NCBI GenBank assembly: GCA_002364005.1
Contig: DEXG01000015.1
Coordinates: 1 to 64,000, forward strand
Direction of reading: 5' to 3'
Source: Phycisphaerales bacterium UBA3190
Lineage (GTDB): Bacteria; Planctomycetota; Phycisphaerae; Phycisphaerales; UBA1924
Length of the DNA: 64,000 bases
The position numbers and the translations under genes were made by a program. The notes beneath the pieces are model-generated. The model had not been told where the DNA came from and did not search any database. It worked only from the letters and a program-made list of their open reading frames with translations. Shown here piece by piece: positions 55,489 through 64,000 of this stretch (positions are counted from its first letter, which is position 1; each line of letters starts with the position of its first letter).

Positions 55489-56829
55489 ATGACCAAGCAC
55501 TTATCCATGAGCGTCTTTGCCCTCATGACCACATGTATGGGGGCCCAGGCCCAAGCCATTTTCCCGAGGGCCGATTTCATCGCAACTGACGCAGGGTCGA
55601 ATGCCGGCTATGGCAGTACCGTATGCGTTAGCAACGAACTCATGCTCACCGGCGCGGTCTTTGACAGCGATGCCGCCTTTGCCGCAGGGGCGGTGTATGT
55701 GATCGACCTGATCACCGGGCAAGAACGCCATAAGCTCATCGCCGATGACGGCGCTGCACTCGATAACTTCGGGAACGCGATCGCGTTTTCCGGGAATCTG
55801 GCCGTCGCTGGAGCACCCCAGCATGACGCCGCGGGGAACAACGCAGGCGCCGCGTATGTGTTCGACCTGGACTCTGGGGCCCGGGTGGCCAAGCTGCTGC
55901 CGGATATCCCCTTGGCGCAAGCGAACTTTGGCTCCAGCGCAGCGATGGATGACCAAACCATCGTGGTCGGTGCGAAGCGGGACAGCACCAATGGAACCAA
56001 CTCTGGCCGAGTCTTTCTCTTCGATGTGACCAATCAGGCCCAAACGGGCATCCTGAGCCCGATCGACGGCAGCGTTGAACAGCGATTCGGTTCCGCGATC
56101 GCCATGAACGAAGACACGATTGCCGTGAGCGCCCCTGGGGATCAGCACAACGGACTCAACGCCGGTGCCGTCTACCTGTTCGACCGCGACGGTGTCCAGA
56201 TCGCGAAGATTTACCCGGACGACCCACAACCGGGGCACGACTTTGGGTTCAGTCTGGATATGGATTCAGATACCCTCGTGGTCGGTGCGCCGGGGGACGA
56301 AACCAACGGGACCCGTGCCGGCGCAGCGTATGTCTTCGACTTGAGCACGCTGCTTCAGCGGCACAAGGTCTTCCCGGACTACGCGCATGAGCTCATGAAC
56401 TTCGGACAGGATATCGCCGTTCATCAGACCACCATCGCCGTCGGCACATCGTTCTCTGGGCAGGGGTTACAGAACACACACGCGTACGCATTCGATGCGA
56501 TCAGCGGCGATCAGATCGTGAGACTGCGGAACCCAAGCCAAACCGGCTCGAGCGAGTTTGGCGATGCCATCGATCTCAACGACCAGCGCATCTTCGTGGG
56601 CGACGCGCGGGATGATCAGGCGGCATCGAACGCCGGGGCGATCTTTGAATACGGCTACATCTGCGAGCCCGACCTCAGCGGAGACTTCATGCTCGACTTC
56701 TTTGATGTTTCCGGGTTCCTCAACGCCTTTGCCAGCATGGATCAACAGGCCGATTACAATCAGGATGGCCAGCTGGATTTCTTCGATGTCTCGGCGTTTC
56801 TGAATGCATTCAACGCTGGCTGCCCCTGA
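55489..56829 (+). CDS. Secreted FG-GAP repeat protein with GC-type dockerin
   Basis: 446 residues. The signal peptide is MTKHLSMSVFALMTTCMGAQAQA. Several beta-propeller-like FG-GAP repeats follow: DNFGNAIAFSGNLAVAGAP, FGSAIAMNEDTIAVSAPGD, and FGFSLDMDSDTLVVGAPGD. The tail CEPDLSGDFMLDFFDVSGFL...LDFFDVSAFLNAFNAGCP is the same dockerin type as in the protease and cupredoxin proteins. ATG 55489 opens the signal sequence; 25 codons upstream are not signal-like. Such propellers bind carbohydrates or proteins, which is not tested here. Confidence 0.85.
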   Translation: MTKHLSMSVFALMTTCMGAQAQAIFPRADFIATDAGSNAGYGSTVCVSNELMLTGAVFDSDAAFAAGAVYVIDLITGQERHKLIADDGAALDNFGNAIAFSGNLAVAGAPQHDAAGNNAGAAYVFDLDSGARVAKLLPDIPLAQANFGSSAAMDDQTIVVGAKRDSTNGTNSGRVFLFDVTNQAQTGILSPIDGSVEQRFGSAIAMNEDTIAVSAPGDQHNGLNAGAVYLFDRDGVQIAKIYPDDPQPGHDFGFSLDMDSDTLVVGAPGDETNGTRAGAAYVFDLSTLLQRHKVFPDYAHELMNFGQDIAVHQTTIAVGTSFSGQGLQNTHAYAFDAISGDQIVRLRNPSQTGSSEFGDAIDLNDQRIFVGDARDDQAASNAGAIFEYGYICEPDLSGDFMLDFFDVSGFLNAFASMDQQADYNQDGQLDFFDVSAFLNAFNAGCP

Positions 56830-56854
56830 AGCAGGTCTACGCATACCCTACCCC

Positions 56855-57166
56855 ATGCAACCCATCGTGCCCACAGTCGCCCAGCAGTCCGGCCTCGACG
56901 CCCGCGCCTTCTTCTACATTGTCCTGCTGATCATCCTCTGCATCGTTGGCTTCATCATCATCATGAGCGTCAAGCGGCGCATCTTCAACGACACCAACGA
57001 GCAGGATCAGTCCACGGCCACCCTCATGGAGTCGCTCGAGCACATGCGACGCTCGGGCGAGATCTCACAGGCAGAGTACGACCAGACCAGGCGCACCATC
57101 ATCGAAAAAACACGCGCCATGCTCGAACGCGACGCCGATGCTCCAGAGATGCCCCCGAAGGGCTAA
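56855..57166 (+). CDS. Small membrane protein with SHOCT-like tail
   Basis: 103 residues. One transmembrane helix (about 20-40, FFYIVLLIILCIVGFIIIM) is followed by a cytoplasmic part with LMESLEHMRRSGEISQAEYD, resembling the SHOCT pattern of a short helical pair at the C-terminus. Its function is unknown. ATG 56855 fits; an earlier ATG lies inside the preceding gene. It follows the FG-GAP gene by 25 nt. Confidence 0.65.
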   Translation: MQPIVPTVAQQSGLDARAFFYIVLLIILCIVGFIIIMSVKRRIFNDTNEQDQSTATLMESLEHMRRSGEISQAEYDQTRRTIIEKTRAMLERDADAPEMPPKG

Positions 57167-57432
57167 ATCCGCAACCCCCTAAATCGGGGCAGGTTATGCG
57201 GACTGGCGCATCTGAACCGCCGATCTTCTTTTTCTCAACGCGCAGAATTCTCGCCACCACCGCAACAAGTGACTAGTGTCAATGGGTATACAACAGCGGG
57301 CGCAGACACGGGGCGATGAATATGCACCAGACCGCCCGATCCCTGTTGAGCCCGGGGCTTCTCTACGCCGATAGCCCCAAACACACTGCGCTTTTGCCAC
57401 GCCGCACACCGGTCGACAGAGAGGTCCATTTC

Positions 57433-58851
57433 GTGAACAAAGATCAATCGCAGCGCCCAAACGCAACGACACCCGTCAACGCCAGCGACTCCAACGGAGG
57501 CTCTGGCTCAGATGCCGGCAACGGCTCTGGCTCAGGCGGCTCCGGAACCGGCTCAGGCGGCTTCAAAGGCCGAAAGGTCACCACCTGCTCGTTCTGCGGC
57601 AAGACCTCCCGAGAGGTCGGCCCCATGGTCGAAGGACCGGGCGAGGTCTACATCTGCTCCAACTGCGTCGAGCTCTGCCAGAACATCTTCCGTCAGGAAC
57701 GCCGACGCGTCTCGAGCGTCTCGGCCCAGCTCAGCGAGATCCCGTCACCACGCGAGATCGTCGAGTTCATGAACACCTATGTCATCGGGCAGGAACTCGC
57801 CAAGCGCTCCCTGTCGGTGGCTGTCCACAACCACTACAAACGCCTCATGCACGCCGAGAGCGACGAGGCCAACGACATCGAGCTCGACAAGTCCAACATC
57901 CTGCTCGTGGGCCCCACCGGCTCGGGCAAGACCCTGCTGGCCAAGACCATGGCCCGCATGCTCAAGGTCCCCTTCGCCATCGGCGACGCGACGACCCTGA
58001 CCGAGGCGGGCTATGTGGGCGAGGATGTCGAGAACCTGCTCCTCAAGCTCCTCCAGGCCGCCGACTTCGATGTCGAAGCCGCCCAGCGGGGCATCATCTA
58101 CATCGACGAGCTGGACAAGGTCGGCAAGTCGTCGGGCAATGTCTCGATCACCCGCGATGTGTCGGGTGAGGGCGTCCAGCAGTCGCTGCTCAAAATGATC
58201 GAGGGCACCATCGCCAATGTCCCACCCCAGGGCGGACGCAAGCACCCCGAGCAGCAGTACATCCAGTTCGACACATCCAATGTCCTCTTCATCGTCGGCG
58301 GCACATTCGTCGGCATCGAGGACATCGTCCGACGCCGACTCGGCCAGACCAAGATCGGTTTCGGTACCGGCTCCGTCAGCAACCAGAGCGATACCAAAGA
58401 GCAACGCCACTTCGCCGACGCCCGCGCCGAACGCGAGTGGCTCCAGGGCCAGATCAACAACGAGGATGTCGTCGAGTACGGGCTCATCCCCGAACTCGTC
58501 GGTCGCCTCCCCGTCATCACCCCACTGATGCCCCTGGCCAACGAGGCGCTCATCCAGATCCTCACCGAGCCCAAGAACGCGCTGGTGCGACAGTACCAGC
58601 ACCTCTTCTCCATCGAGGGCGCCAAGCTCACATTCACCAAGGACGCGCTTGAGCTGCTCGCCGAACGAGCCGCCAAGCGTGCCACCGGTGCCCGAGCCCT
58701 CCGCGCCGTCATCGAGGAAGTCATGATGGACCACATGTTCGACCTGCCCGAGATGAGCAACGACGGCGTCGAGTATGTCATCGACCGCGCCTCCATCGAG
58801 AACAAGACCCCGCTCAAGGAACTCCGCATCGCCAAGGCCGAATCGGCCTGA
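57433..58851 (+). CDS. clpX: ATP-dependent Clp protease ATP-binding subunit ClpX
   Basis: 472 residues from GTG 57433. Unfolds substrates for ClpP. A Gly/Ser-rich tract (residues 20-44) precedes the zinc-binding domain with C52, C55, C75 and C78. The AAA+ core has Walker A GPTGSGKT (160-167), [11 protein letters not shown] with the pore loop, Walker [10 protein letters not shown] and the RKH-type loop [21 protein letters not shown] is the IGF-loop equivalent region. An in-frame ATG at 57316 would add 39 residues and is less likely. No clpP is adjacent. A terminator follows. Confidence 0.95.
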   Translation: MNKDQSQRPNATTPVNASDSNGGSGSDAGNGSGSGGSGTGSGGFKGRKVTTCSFCGKTSREVGPMVEGPGEVYICSNCVELCQNIFRQERRRVSSVSAQLSEIPSPREIVEFMNTYVIGQELAKRSLSVAVHNHYKRLMHAESDEANDIELDKSNILLVGPTGSGKTLLAKTMARMLKVPFAIGDATTLTEAGYVGEDVENLLLKLLQAADFDVEAAQRGIIYIDELDKVGKSSGNVSITRDVSGEGVQQSLLKMIEGTIANVPPQGGRKHPEQQYIQFDTSNVLFIVGGTFVGIEDIVRRRLGQTKIGFGTGSVSNQSDTKEQRHFADARAEREWLQGQINNEDVVEYGLIPELVGRLPVITPLMPLANEALIQILTEPKNALVRQYQHLFSIEGAKLTFTKDALELLAERAAKRATGARALRAVIEEVMMDHMFDLPEMSNDGVEYVIDRASIENKTPLKELRIAKAESA

Positions 58852-58871
58852 GCCGCAGTCCCAGCAAACAC

Positions 58872-58900
58872 AAAGCCCTCGCATCCGCGAGGGCTTTTTT
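58872..58900. terminator. Bidirectional intrinsic terminator after clpX
   Basis: An 11-bp stem AAAGCCCTCGC / GCGAGGGCTTT with a 4-nt loop and T-runs on both strands, between convergent clpX and the MinD-like gene. Confidence 0.85.
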
Positions 58901-58921
58901 CATGCGTCGAAACATACCCGC

Positions 58922-60424
58922 TCAGTTCAGCGGCGTCGCCACCTGTGCGATCACGCCACCAACACGCACACGCGCCAACGCGTACATGCGAACCGGGGTG
59001 TCGTAGATGCTGCGAAGTGCCGCCGGCTCCTGCGAGATCAGGTGCATGACCGCATCCGTCTCCGTACGCGGGTCACTGCTCGGGAATCGAAGCCCCGGCT
59101 CCGCCCGGAGCAGCAGACCAAGGTGATCCCGCGCCCAGCTCTGGGCCGTGTACAAACGCTCCAGCGCCGCGTCCGAATCCGCATCGCACACCAGCAGGTG
59201 AAGCTGCCCCGCATCATCCATCCCCATCTCAACACCGGGTGCTTTGGGGCAACGCGTCTCGATCGGGCGAACTCCATCGATCATCGCGCACAGGCCCGCA
59301 CGGAGCGAGGGCGATACCGTCGATGACTCTACAGGGGTGCTCGCAGCGGTATCCTCGCCCGATTCAACCTTCGGGTCCGATCCGCGCGGTGCGCGATCGA
59401 TGACCTTCCCGTGGACCGATCCGAGATCAATCGGACGCGTCTCAACCACACCGGCCGGGCCGTGCTCGGCACGATGCGCCAACGCGACCAAACCCTTGAT
59501 GATGTCCGTTGCCGAATGCGCCCGAGTATCCCGGTAGATGTTCACCGTGCCCGTCGCATCAATGCGGCCCGAACCGATCACCACCTCAACGGGGCGACCG
59601 ATGAACGAATCCACCGCGCTCTGGAGCTTCTCACGGGCGTCCTCGCCCTGTTCACGCGAAGCACCCATCACCGCGATGCGAAGACGCGGCGACTCCTCGT
59701 CGGCGTAACGCTCACGCAGCGAAACCTCGATCGTCTTGATCAGCCGGTACGACGCCACGACCGCCGCCTCGTCCGCGCCGGTCAGCACCGTGATCGTCTC
59801 AACCTCTGGGCGCTCGAGCAGCTCTGGCTCGTGGCGCTCATCCACACGAAGCATCACGCGATCCGCACGCTCGTGCATCGTCTCGATCGCACCGTCAAGC
59901 TCGCTGCTCCCCTCAACCGCCTCCGGCTCACGACCAGTGATCAGGTCGACCGCCGTGCTCCCGGAAGCCGCACGCACCAGCGCCACGACCTCGCCACGCT
60001 CCTTGGCGCTCGAACACGCGTACTGACGCGCCCACAAGGTCGCACGCACAGGCAGATGCCCCAGAACCACCAGCTCAACGCTGGGCTCGGGCAAGCGAAC
60101 CAAACCAAGATGCTCCTCAGAATCACCAAGCAGCTCAGCCATCAGCGTCGTCGCGTGCTGATCCGTGGCTTCGAGCGACTCGATCACGCCAAGAGCCGAG
60201 GCTTCTTCTTCTAACTCGCCAGCAAGCTGCAGCACCGGCGTATGGGTTTCGTGGTTGGGCTCACCCGAATCATCGAATGCCTCGGGCGCCAGCTCACCGT
60301 CTCCGAGAAAGAGATCGGCCAGCGCGTCGTACTCGTCATGATCGATCGAAACGAGCCGCATCGAGGGATGATCACCCTCAGGCGTGTGCGTGCCCTGTTT
60401 CGAATCGTCGTGTATGTCGTCCAT
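58922..60424 (-). CDS. Degenerate MinD/FlhG-like protein (predicted non-ATPase)
   Basis: 500 residues. An acidic N-terminal part (about 1-120) leads to VELVVLGHLPVRATLWARQY and AKERGEVVALVRA. These line up with the Walker A strand-loop-helix and A' strand of MinD/ParA proteins (GKGGVGKTT...LLVDAD). However, the P-loop lysines are replaced by LPVRAT. Further on, VETITVLTGADEAAVVASYR and LIKTIE match the MinD/FlhG strand (EPxAxxDAYxLIK). It thus looks like a ParA-fold protein without nucleotide hydrolysis. ATG 60424 is supported by GGAG 6 nt upstream. It is on the same strand and 108 nt downstream of the ParA-CBM gene, suggesting partnership. Confidence 0.55.
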   Translation of the reverse strand: MDDIHDDSKQGTHTPEGDHPSMRLVSIDHDEYDALADLFLGDGELAPEAFDDSGEPNHETHTPVLQLAGELEEEASALGVIESLEATDQHATTLMAELLGDSEEHLGLVRLPEPSVELVVLGHLPVRATLWARQYACSSAKERGEVVALVRAASGSTAVDLITGREPEAVEGSSELDGAIETMHERADRVMLRVDERHEPELLERPEVETITVLTGADEAAVVASYRLIKTIEVSLRERYADEESPRLRIAVMGASREQGEDAREKLQSAVDSFIGRPVEVVIGSGRIDATGTVNIYRDTRAHSATDIIKGLVALAHRAEHGPAGVVETRPIDLGSVHGKVIDRAPRGSDPKVESGEDTAASTPVESSTVSPSLRAGLCAMIDGVRPIETRCPKAPGVEMGMDDAGQLHLLVCDADSDAALERLYTAQSWARDHLGLLLRAEPGLRFPSSDPRTETDAVMHLISQEPAALRSIYDTPVRMYALARVRVGGVIAQVATPLN

Positions 60425-60532
60425 GCCGAGCTCCGCTCTTGCGTTCGGCGAGGGCGTCCGTCCCATCACCGCTGTTCAGATCAAACCGGGGGTATCCGCA
60501 AGGCTCAAGTATAGTGCCGACAATGCGGCACA

Positions 60533-62101
60533 TCAGACGACCTCAACCCGGTTGTTCCGCCCCCCCATCCCATTGTCAACGAGTTCCGGGTTGTACACAT
60601 CAAGCACCCACTGACCGTCCACCACCAGCTTGTAGTGGTACACGCCCTTGGGCAGCTTCACATGCAACTCATAAACCCCCAGCGCCTCGTTATGGTTCAT
60701 CTTCGACGAACTCGGGTCCCAGCCATTGAAATCGGCCGCAATTTCCACACGCTGACCCACCGATTCAGGTTGGACGAACAGAATACCGGTCGAACTCCGT
60801 CGAATCCCGTACAAATGCCGCACACGAGTCGCTCTCACACCGCGCGTCTTCCCGCCCGGCTCCGCGATCCGGTCGTCCCGGACCTCGACCGCGATCGGTT
60901 TATGCGGCATCAGCGAGCGACGCATCGGCTCGAGCTTGGGCTCGACCGCGGGCCCCGCCTTCGCCCCACCCGATGAACCGGTCGCAGTACCGGTCGAAGT
61001 ACCGGCCACTAGACTCCCGCCAGAACGAACCGGCGTCGCCTCAACATCCTCGGCACGGGCTTCGCTCGCAACACCGCTGCTCGTCTGCATCGTCCGGGCA
61101 CGCATCGCAAGCTCCTGGGCCCGGCTCAGCGGCTCATCGCCCGAGCCACCACCCAGCCCCATGTTCCCAGCCGCAATCTGGGCACGCAGCGAAGCGCTCG
61201 CCAGCGTCGCCGGCGGCTCGACACGACCGAAGTTGTCCGTCGCCTCCCCGGGCTCGGGACGCTCAATGCTCACATGCTCAATCAGCCATTCACACAACGA
61301 CCGGTAGTCCTCAGCCCCCATCGACTCCGGGTCGTACTCATCAATCGGCTGACCAAACGACGCCGCCTCCTTGAGCGCGTGGTCGTACCGGATCACCGTC
61401 GGGATCATCCCGCTCCCGAACCGATCACGCAGATCATCAAGCAGATCCCGAGCCAACGGCTGCGAGGGATCGTGCATCGTCGCCATCAGACGCGGGTGGA
61501 TCCGCATCCCGATACGGCGGGCAATCGAACGCGTCGTCTGCACCTGCTTGGCCGCACCCTTGAGCGAGAAGAAACTCGTCTCCACCGGGATCAGCACCTC
61601 GCGCCCAGCCGCGATCGCGTTGTACGACAACAAACCGATCGAAGGCGGGCAATCGATCACACAGACATCGTACAGAGACCGCGGCCCCCCCACCACATCA
61701 TCTTCAGTGCCCGAGACCTCGGGCGTGCTCGTGTCCCGCGTCATCCGCGCCAGCACGCTCCGCAGCCGCTTCTCCTTGTCGGGCTGGTCCGCCAGACCAC
61801 CGCCCGTCGCCTCGATCCCCGCCAGCTTCATGCGTGCCGGCAGCAGATCCAGCTTGCGGCTCACATGCCAGATATACCGCTCGCGATTGAACTCCGCATC
61901 CACGGGCGCCCGCAACGCATCGCTCACATCAAGATCGAGCCGATCCTCAGGGATCCCCAAACCAGCCGCACAATGCGACTGCGGGTCCAGATCGACCAGC
62001 AGCGTACGACAACCCGCACGGGCAAACGCCGCCGAAAGGTTGATCGCGGTCGTGGTCTTCCCACAACCGCCTTTTTGGTTGATGACAGTAAATGTGCGCA
62101 C
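60533..62101 (-). CDS. ParA-family ATPase fused to CBM48/AMPK-type glycogen-binding domain
   Basis: 522 residues. The ATPase has the deviant Walker A KGGCGKTTTAINL (about 10-22), A' LLVDLDPQSH and Walker B VCVIDCPPSIGLL. It also has PVETSFFSLKGAAKQV and the RYDHALKEAASFGQPI tail typical of ParA/Soj. A low-complexity Gly/Ser/Ala-rich linker (about 300-430) precedes a C-terminal domain (about 440-522). That domain has DFNGWDPSSSKM, YELHVKLPKGVYHYKLVVDG and WVLDVYNPELVDN, the AMPK/CBM48 pattern. ParA proteins position plasmids, chromosomes or protein cargos; this fusion suggests a glucan-linked cargo. I chose GTG 62101 (GGAG 9 nt upstream); GTG 62206 would add 35 residues. Confidence 0.8.
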   Translation of the reverse strand: MRTFTVINQKGGCGKTTTAINLSAAFARAGCRTLLVDLDPQSHCAAGLGIPEDRLDLDVSDALRAPVDAEFNRERYIWHVSRKLDLLPARMKLAGIEATGGGLADQPDKEKRLRSVLARMTRDTSTPEVSGTEDDVVGGPRSLYDVCVIDCPPSIGLLSYNAIAAGREVLIPVETSFFSLKGAAKQVQTTRSIARRIGMRIHPRLMATMHDPSQPLARDLLDDLRDRFGSGMIPTVIRYDHALKEAASFGQPIDEYDPESMGAEDYRSLCEWLIEHVSIERPEPGEATDNFGRVEPPATLASASLRAQIAAGNMGLGGGSGDEPLSRAQELAMRARTMQTSSGVASEARAEDVEATPVRSGGSLVAGTSTGTATGSSGGAKAGPAVEPKLEPMRRSLMPHKPIAVEVRDDRIAEPGGKTRGVRATRVRHLYGIRRSSTGILFVQPESVGQRVEIAADFNGWDPSSSKMNHNEALGVYELHVKLPKGVYHYKLVVDGQWVLDVYNPELVDNGMGGRNNRVEVV

Positions 62102-62235
62102 GGCGAGGGGCTCCGGCTGTTCCACCAACCAAGAAGCTGGCAGGTGAACAGTCTCGTTATCGGAGCAATCCCCAAAAAACTGGAATATTGAGTTACCCAG
62201 CTTCACAGAAGCGTCAAAACAAGGAAAAAACCCCG

Positions 62236-63408
62236 CTAATCAGCCCGGATCACGCCCACACCGGCCCCGATCGCACCAATATCCGCATCGGTCACGATCG
62301 AACACCGACCCAGACCCTCGGGCAGAATCACGCGCAGCGACCCGCCCGCGGCCTTCTTGTCGTGCCCCATCCGCTCGACAATCACATCACTCCCAGGCAA
62401 CCCCTCGACCCGCGTCGGGAGCCCAACCGCATCGAGCATCGCCCGCAGCGAGGCACCCACCGAATCATCGCACAGCCCCAGCGAGACCGCGGCCGCACAG
62501 GCGCAACACATCCCCAGCCCGACCGCCTCGCCGTGGAACAGGCCCGGCTCATCACCGGCACGCACCCCATCGAGCGTCTCGATCGCGTGCCCGAAGGTAT
62601 GACCGAAGTTCAGCAGCATCCGCCCGCCCGTGCGGGCCTCGGGCGATTCACGCTCGTCCCCCGCCACCACGCTGGCCTTGAGCGCCACATTGCGTTCAAC
62701 CAGCTCATCGATCGTCTCGCGATCAAACGCCGAGATCGCCCCGAGCCGCGCCTGCATCCAGCCCAGCAGCCCCGCGTGCGTCTCGTCCTCATCGGGAACG
62801 CTCTGGCAGATCATCGCGTGCTTGACACACTCGGCAAGCCCGCACCGCCGCTGACGCGCATCGAGCGAATCCAGCAGCGCCGTGTCCGCCACCACCATCG
62901 TCGGCTGGTGAAAGGCCCCCACCATGTTCTTGTACAGCTCGCCATCGACCAACAGGTTCACGCCCGTCTTGCCACCCACAGACGCGTCCACCATCGACAG
63001 CAGCGTGCTGGGACACTGCACCACCGCGATCCCACGCTGGTAGCTCGCCGCCACAAAACCCGCGATATCACACACGACCCCGCCGCCAAGCGAGATCACC
63101 GCGTCCACGCGTGTCAGCCCGAACCGCACCGCCTCGATCAGCAAACGCTCGACCGTCTCAACACGCTTGACCGCTTCGCTCGGAGTCAGATCACACACCC
63201 GTGCCGCAAAGCCCGCATCACGCAGGCCCTGCACAAGCTCGTCGGCAAACCGCTGAGGCACGCCCGTGTCCCGCACCACCAGCACCCGCTCGGCCTTCTC
63301 GCCCAGCAGACCCCGGGCATGCTCGGGCACCTCGCCCAGCACACCACGCCCGATGCGGACCTCATACGCCCGATCGGGCAGATCGACATCGACCACCCGC
63401 GTGCTCAC
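62236..63408 (-). CDS. aroB: 3-dehydroquinate synthase
   Basis: 390 residues. Converts DAHP to 3-dehydroquinate in the shikimate pathway, using NAD and a divalent metal. The NAD-binding region has ISLGGGVVCDIAGFVAA and STLLSMVDASVGGKTGVN. Metal ligands include the E in AECVKHAMI and histidines in LNFGHTFGHAIE and LFHGEAVGLGM. Length is close to the family norm (about 360). The GTG start overlaps the rsfS stop by 4 nt (GTGA), so the two are coupled. Confidence 0.94.
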   Translation of the reverse strand: MSTRVVDVDLPDRAYEVRIGRGVLGEVPEHARGLLGEKAERVLVVRDTGVPQRFADELVQGLRDAGFAARVCDLTPSEAVKRVETVERLLIEAVRFGLTRVDAVISLGGGVVCDIAGFVAASYQRGIAVVQCPSTLLSMVDASVGGKTGVNLLVDGELYKNMVGAFHQPTMVVADTALLDSLDARQRRCGLAECVKHAMICQSVPDEDETHAGLLGWMQARLGAISAFDRETIDELVERNVALKASVVAGDERESPEARTGGRMLLNFGHTFGHAIETLDGVRAGDEPGLFHGEAVGLGMCCACAAAVSLGLCDDSVGASLRAMLDAVGLPTRVEGLPGSDVIVERMGHDKKAAGGSLRVILPEGLGRCSIVTDADIGAIGAGVGVIRAD

Positions 63409-63890
63409 GCGTCGCTTCCCGAATCACCGCCGCCGTGCGCACGGCTCCGCTCGCTCGGAGGCACCTGCACGCGCGTCCCCTTCGACCACAACGACTCGAG
63501 GTCGTAGTGCGCCCGTGCGTTGGGTTCAAACAGATGCACGACCACATCCACAAAGTCCGCAAGCAGCCACAACGCCCGGTCGTCGGCCGAGATCGCGTAC
63601 GCCTGCGTCCCCAGGTCCTTGGCCAGATCGTCGACATCCTCGAGCGCACTGCGCATCTGACGAGCCGAGGTGCCCGAACCGATCACGATGAACCCTGTCA
63701 CCGGGGAGATCCCCGAGACATCGATCACGACCACATCGGTGCACTTGTCGTCCTGCAGCGACTGGGCCGCGCTGATCGCGAACGCCCGGGCCGCCTCGGG
63801 CTCCAGAACTTTCGCACCACTCGATGCCGTCGCCCCAAGGGTCTGTGGGGTGACCGCGTTACTATTCGTTTGCTGATCTTCATTGCTCAT
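63405..63890 (-). CDS. rsfS: Ribosomal silencing factor RsfS
   Basis: 161 residues. Binds ribosomal protein L14 and blocks subunit joining under starvation. The core has DVVVIDVSGISPVTGFIVIGSG, shown in part, then TSARQMRSALEDV, ALWLLADFVDVVVHLFEP and YDLESLWSKG. The tail of about 35 residues at the N-terminus and a short one at the C-terminus are extra relative to E. coli RsfS (105 residues). It is translated just ahead of aroB and probably follows the partial gene at the window end. Confidence 0.92.
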   Translation of the reverse strand: MSNEDQQTNSNAVTPQTLGATASSGAKVLEPEAARAFAISAAQSLQDDKCTDVVVIDVSGISPVTGFIVIGSGTSARQMRSALEDVDDLAKDLGTQAYAISADDRALWLLADFVDVVVHLFEPNARAHYDLESLWSKGTRVQVPPSERSRAHGGGDSGSDA

Positions 63891-63908
63891 TGACAGATCG
63901 TAGCCCGT

Positions 63909-64000
63909 TCAGCCACGCGATCCCCGATCAGGATCGGGCTTGAGCGCTCGCAACGCCCCCCAGCCCAGCACCGGGTCCGGATCGATCGACTCGATATCAC
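63909..64000 (-). CDS. 3' end of a gene cut by the window
   Basis: An open minus-strand frame enters at the window edge and stops with TGA at 63909-63911. It encodes about 30 residues (SIDPDPVLGWGALRALKPDP and a short basic end). Codon use and G+C agree with the neighbouring genes. It ends 18 nt upstream of rsfS. Too little is present to name it. Confidence 0.45.
   Translation of the reverse strand, partial: DIESIDPDPVLGWGALRALKPDPDRGSRG

Overview
The window looks like chromosomal DNA of a flagellated planctomycete of the class Phycisphaerae. The evidence is a high-G+C backbone and exported proteins ending in a PEP-CTERM-like tail (VPTPSG...RRRR). Three further exported proteins end in a GC-type dockerin (DFFDVSAFL...GCP). 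There are also several membrane proteins carrying CxxC...CPECG zinc ribbons and a flagellin and FlgI-like pair. No rRNA, CRISPR array, integrase or insertion sequence was found. One tRNA, tRNA-Thr(CGT), is present.

Layout. 0-6 kb: dCTP deaminase (dcd), a roughly 1 kb spacer without a convincing gene, a FlgI-like lipoprotein with a HEAT-like extension, a PlsC-type acyltransferase, a zinc-ribbon membrane protein and flagellin. 6-16 kb: a GT4 glycosyltransferase, a minus-strand run of TIM-barrel isomerase-cmk-pyrD, a very large LptC/LptA (OstA)-like envelope protein, two membrane proteins and truB. 16-18 kb: a possible redox regulon of an AhpD-like protein, a TetR regulator and thioredoxin, with two copies of the same TAGAC-N6-GTCTA operator-like site. 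18-25 kb: mutS, zinc-ribbon proteins, an aldo/keto reductase, a lipoprotein and a dockerin-bearing metalloprotease. 25-35 kb: tRNA-Thr, a response regulator and CHASE histidine kinase pair, a PEP-CTERM protein, an ECF sigma/anti-sigma pair divergent from a two-FAS1-domain fasciclin protein, and a photolyase. 35-43 kb: a cupredoxin-dockerin protein, a secretin-N-like protein, a zinc-ribbon membrane protein, nrnA plus an orphan DNA methyltransferase, and mnmA and ribF separated by a pair of inverted REP-like hairpins.

43-52 kb: putA, an AT-richer Abi/HEPN gene, a DUF899 protein and the dnaG-rpoD macromolecular-synthesis operon. 52-59 kb: acylphosphatase, a HAD phosphatase, a DUF418 membrane protein, a conserved-looking hypothetical, an FG-GAP dockerin protein, a small SHOCT-like protein and clpX. 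59-64 kb: a degenerate MinD/FlhG-like protein, a ParA ATPase fused to a CBM48/AMPK-type glycogen-binding domain, aroB, rsfS and the 3' end of one more gene.

The most unusual system is the last one. A ParA-type positioning ATPase carries a carbohydrate-binding domain and sits beside a relative that has lost its Walker A motif. This suggests, by inference only, positioning or segregation of a polysaccharide cargo such as glycogen granules. Other leads are the TetR operator pair, a multi-hairpin minus-strand RNA ahead of truB, covarying REP-like hairpins that supply the ribF stop codon, and a sigma/RskA/fasciclin neighbourhood resembling mycobacterial SigK.
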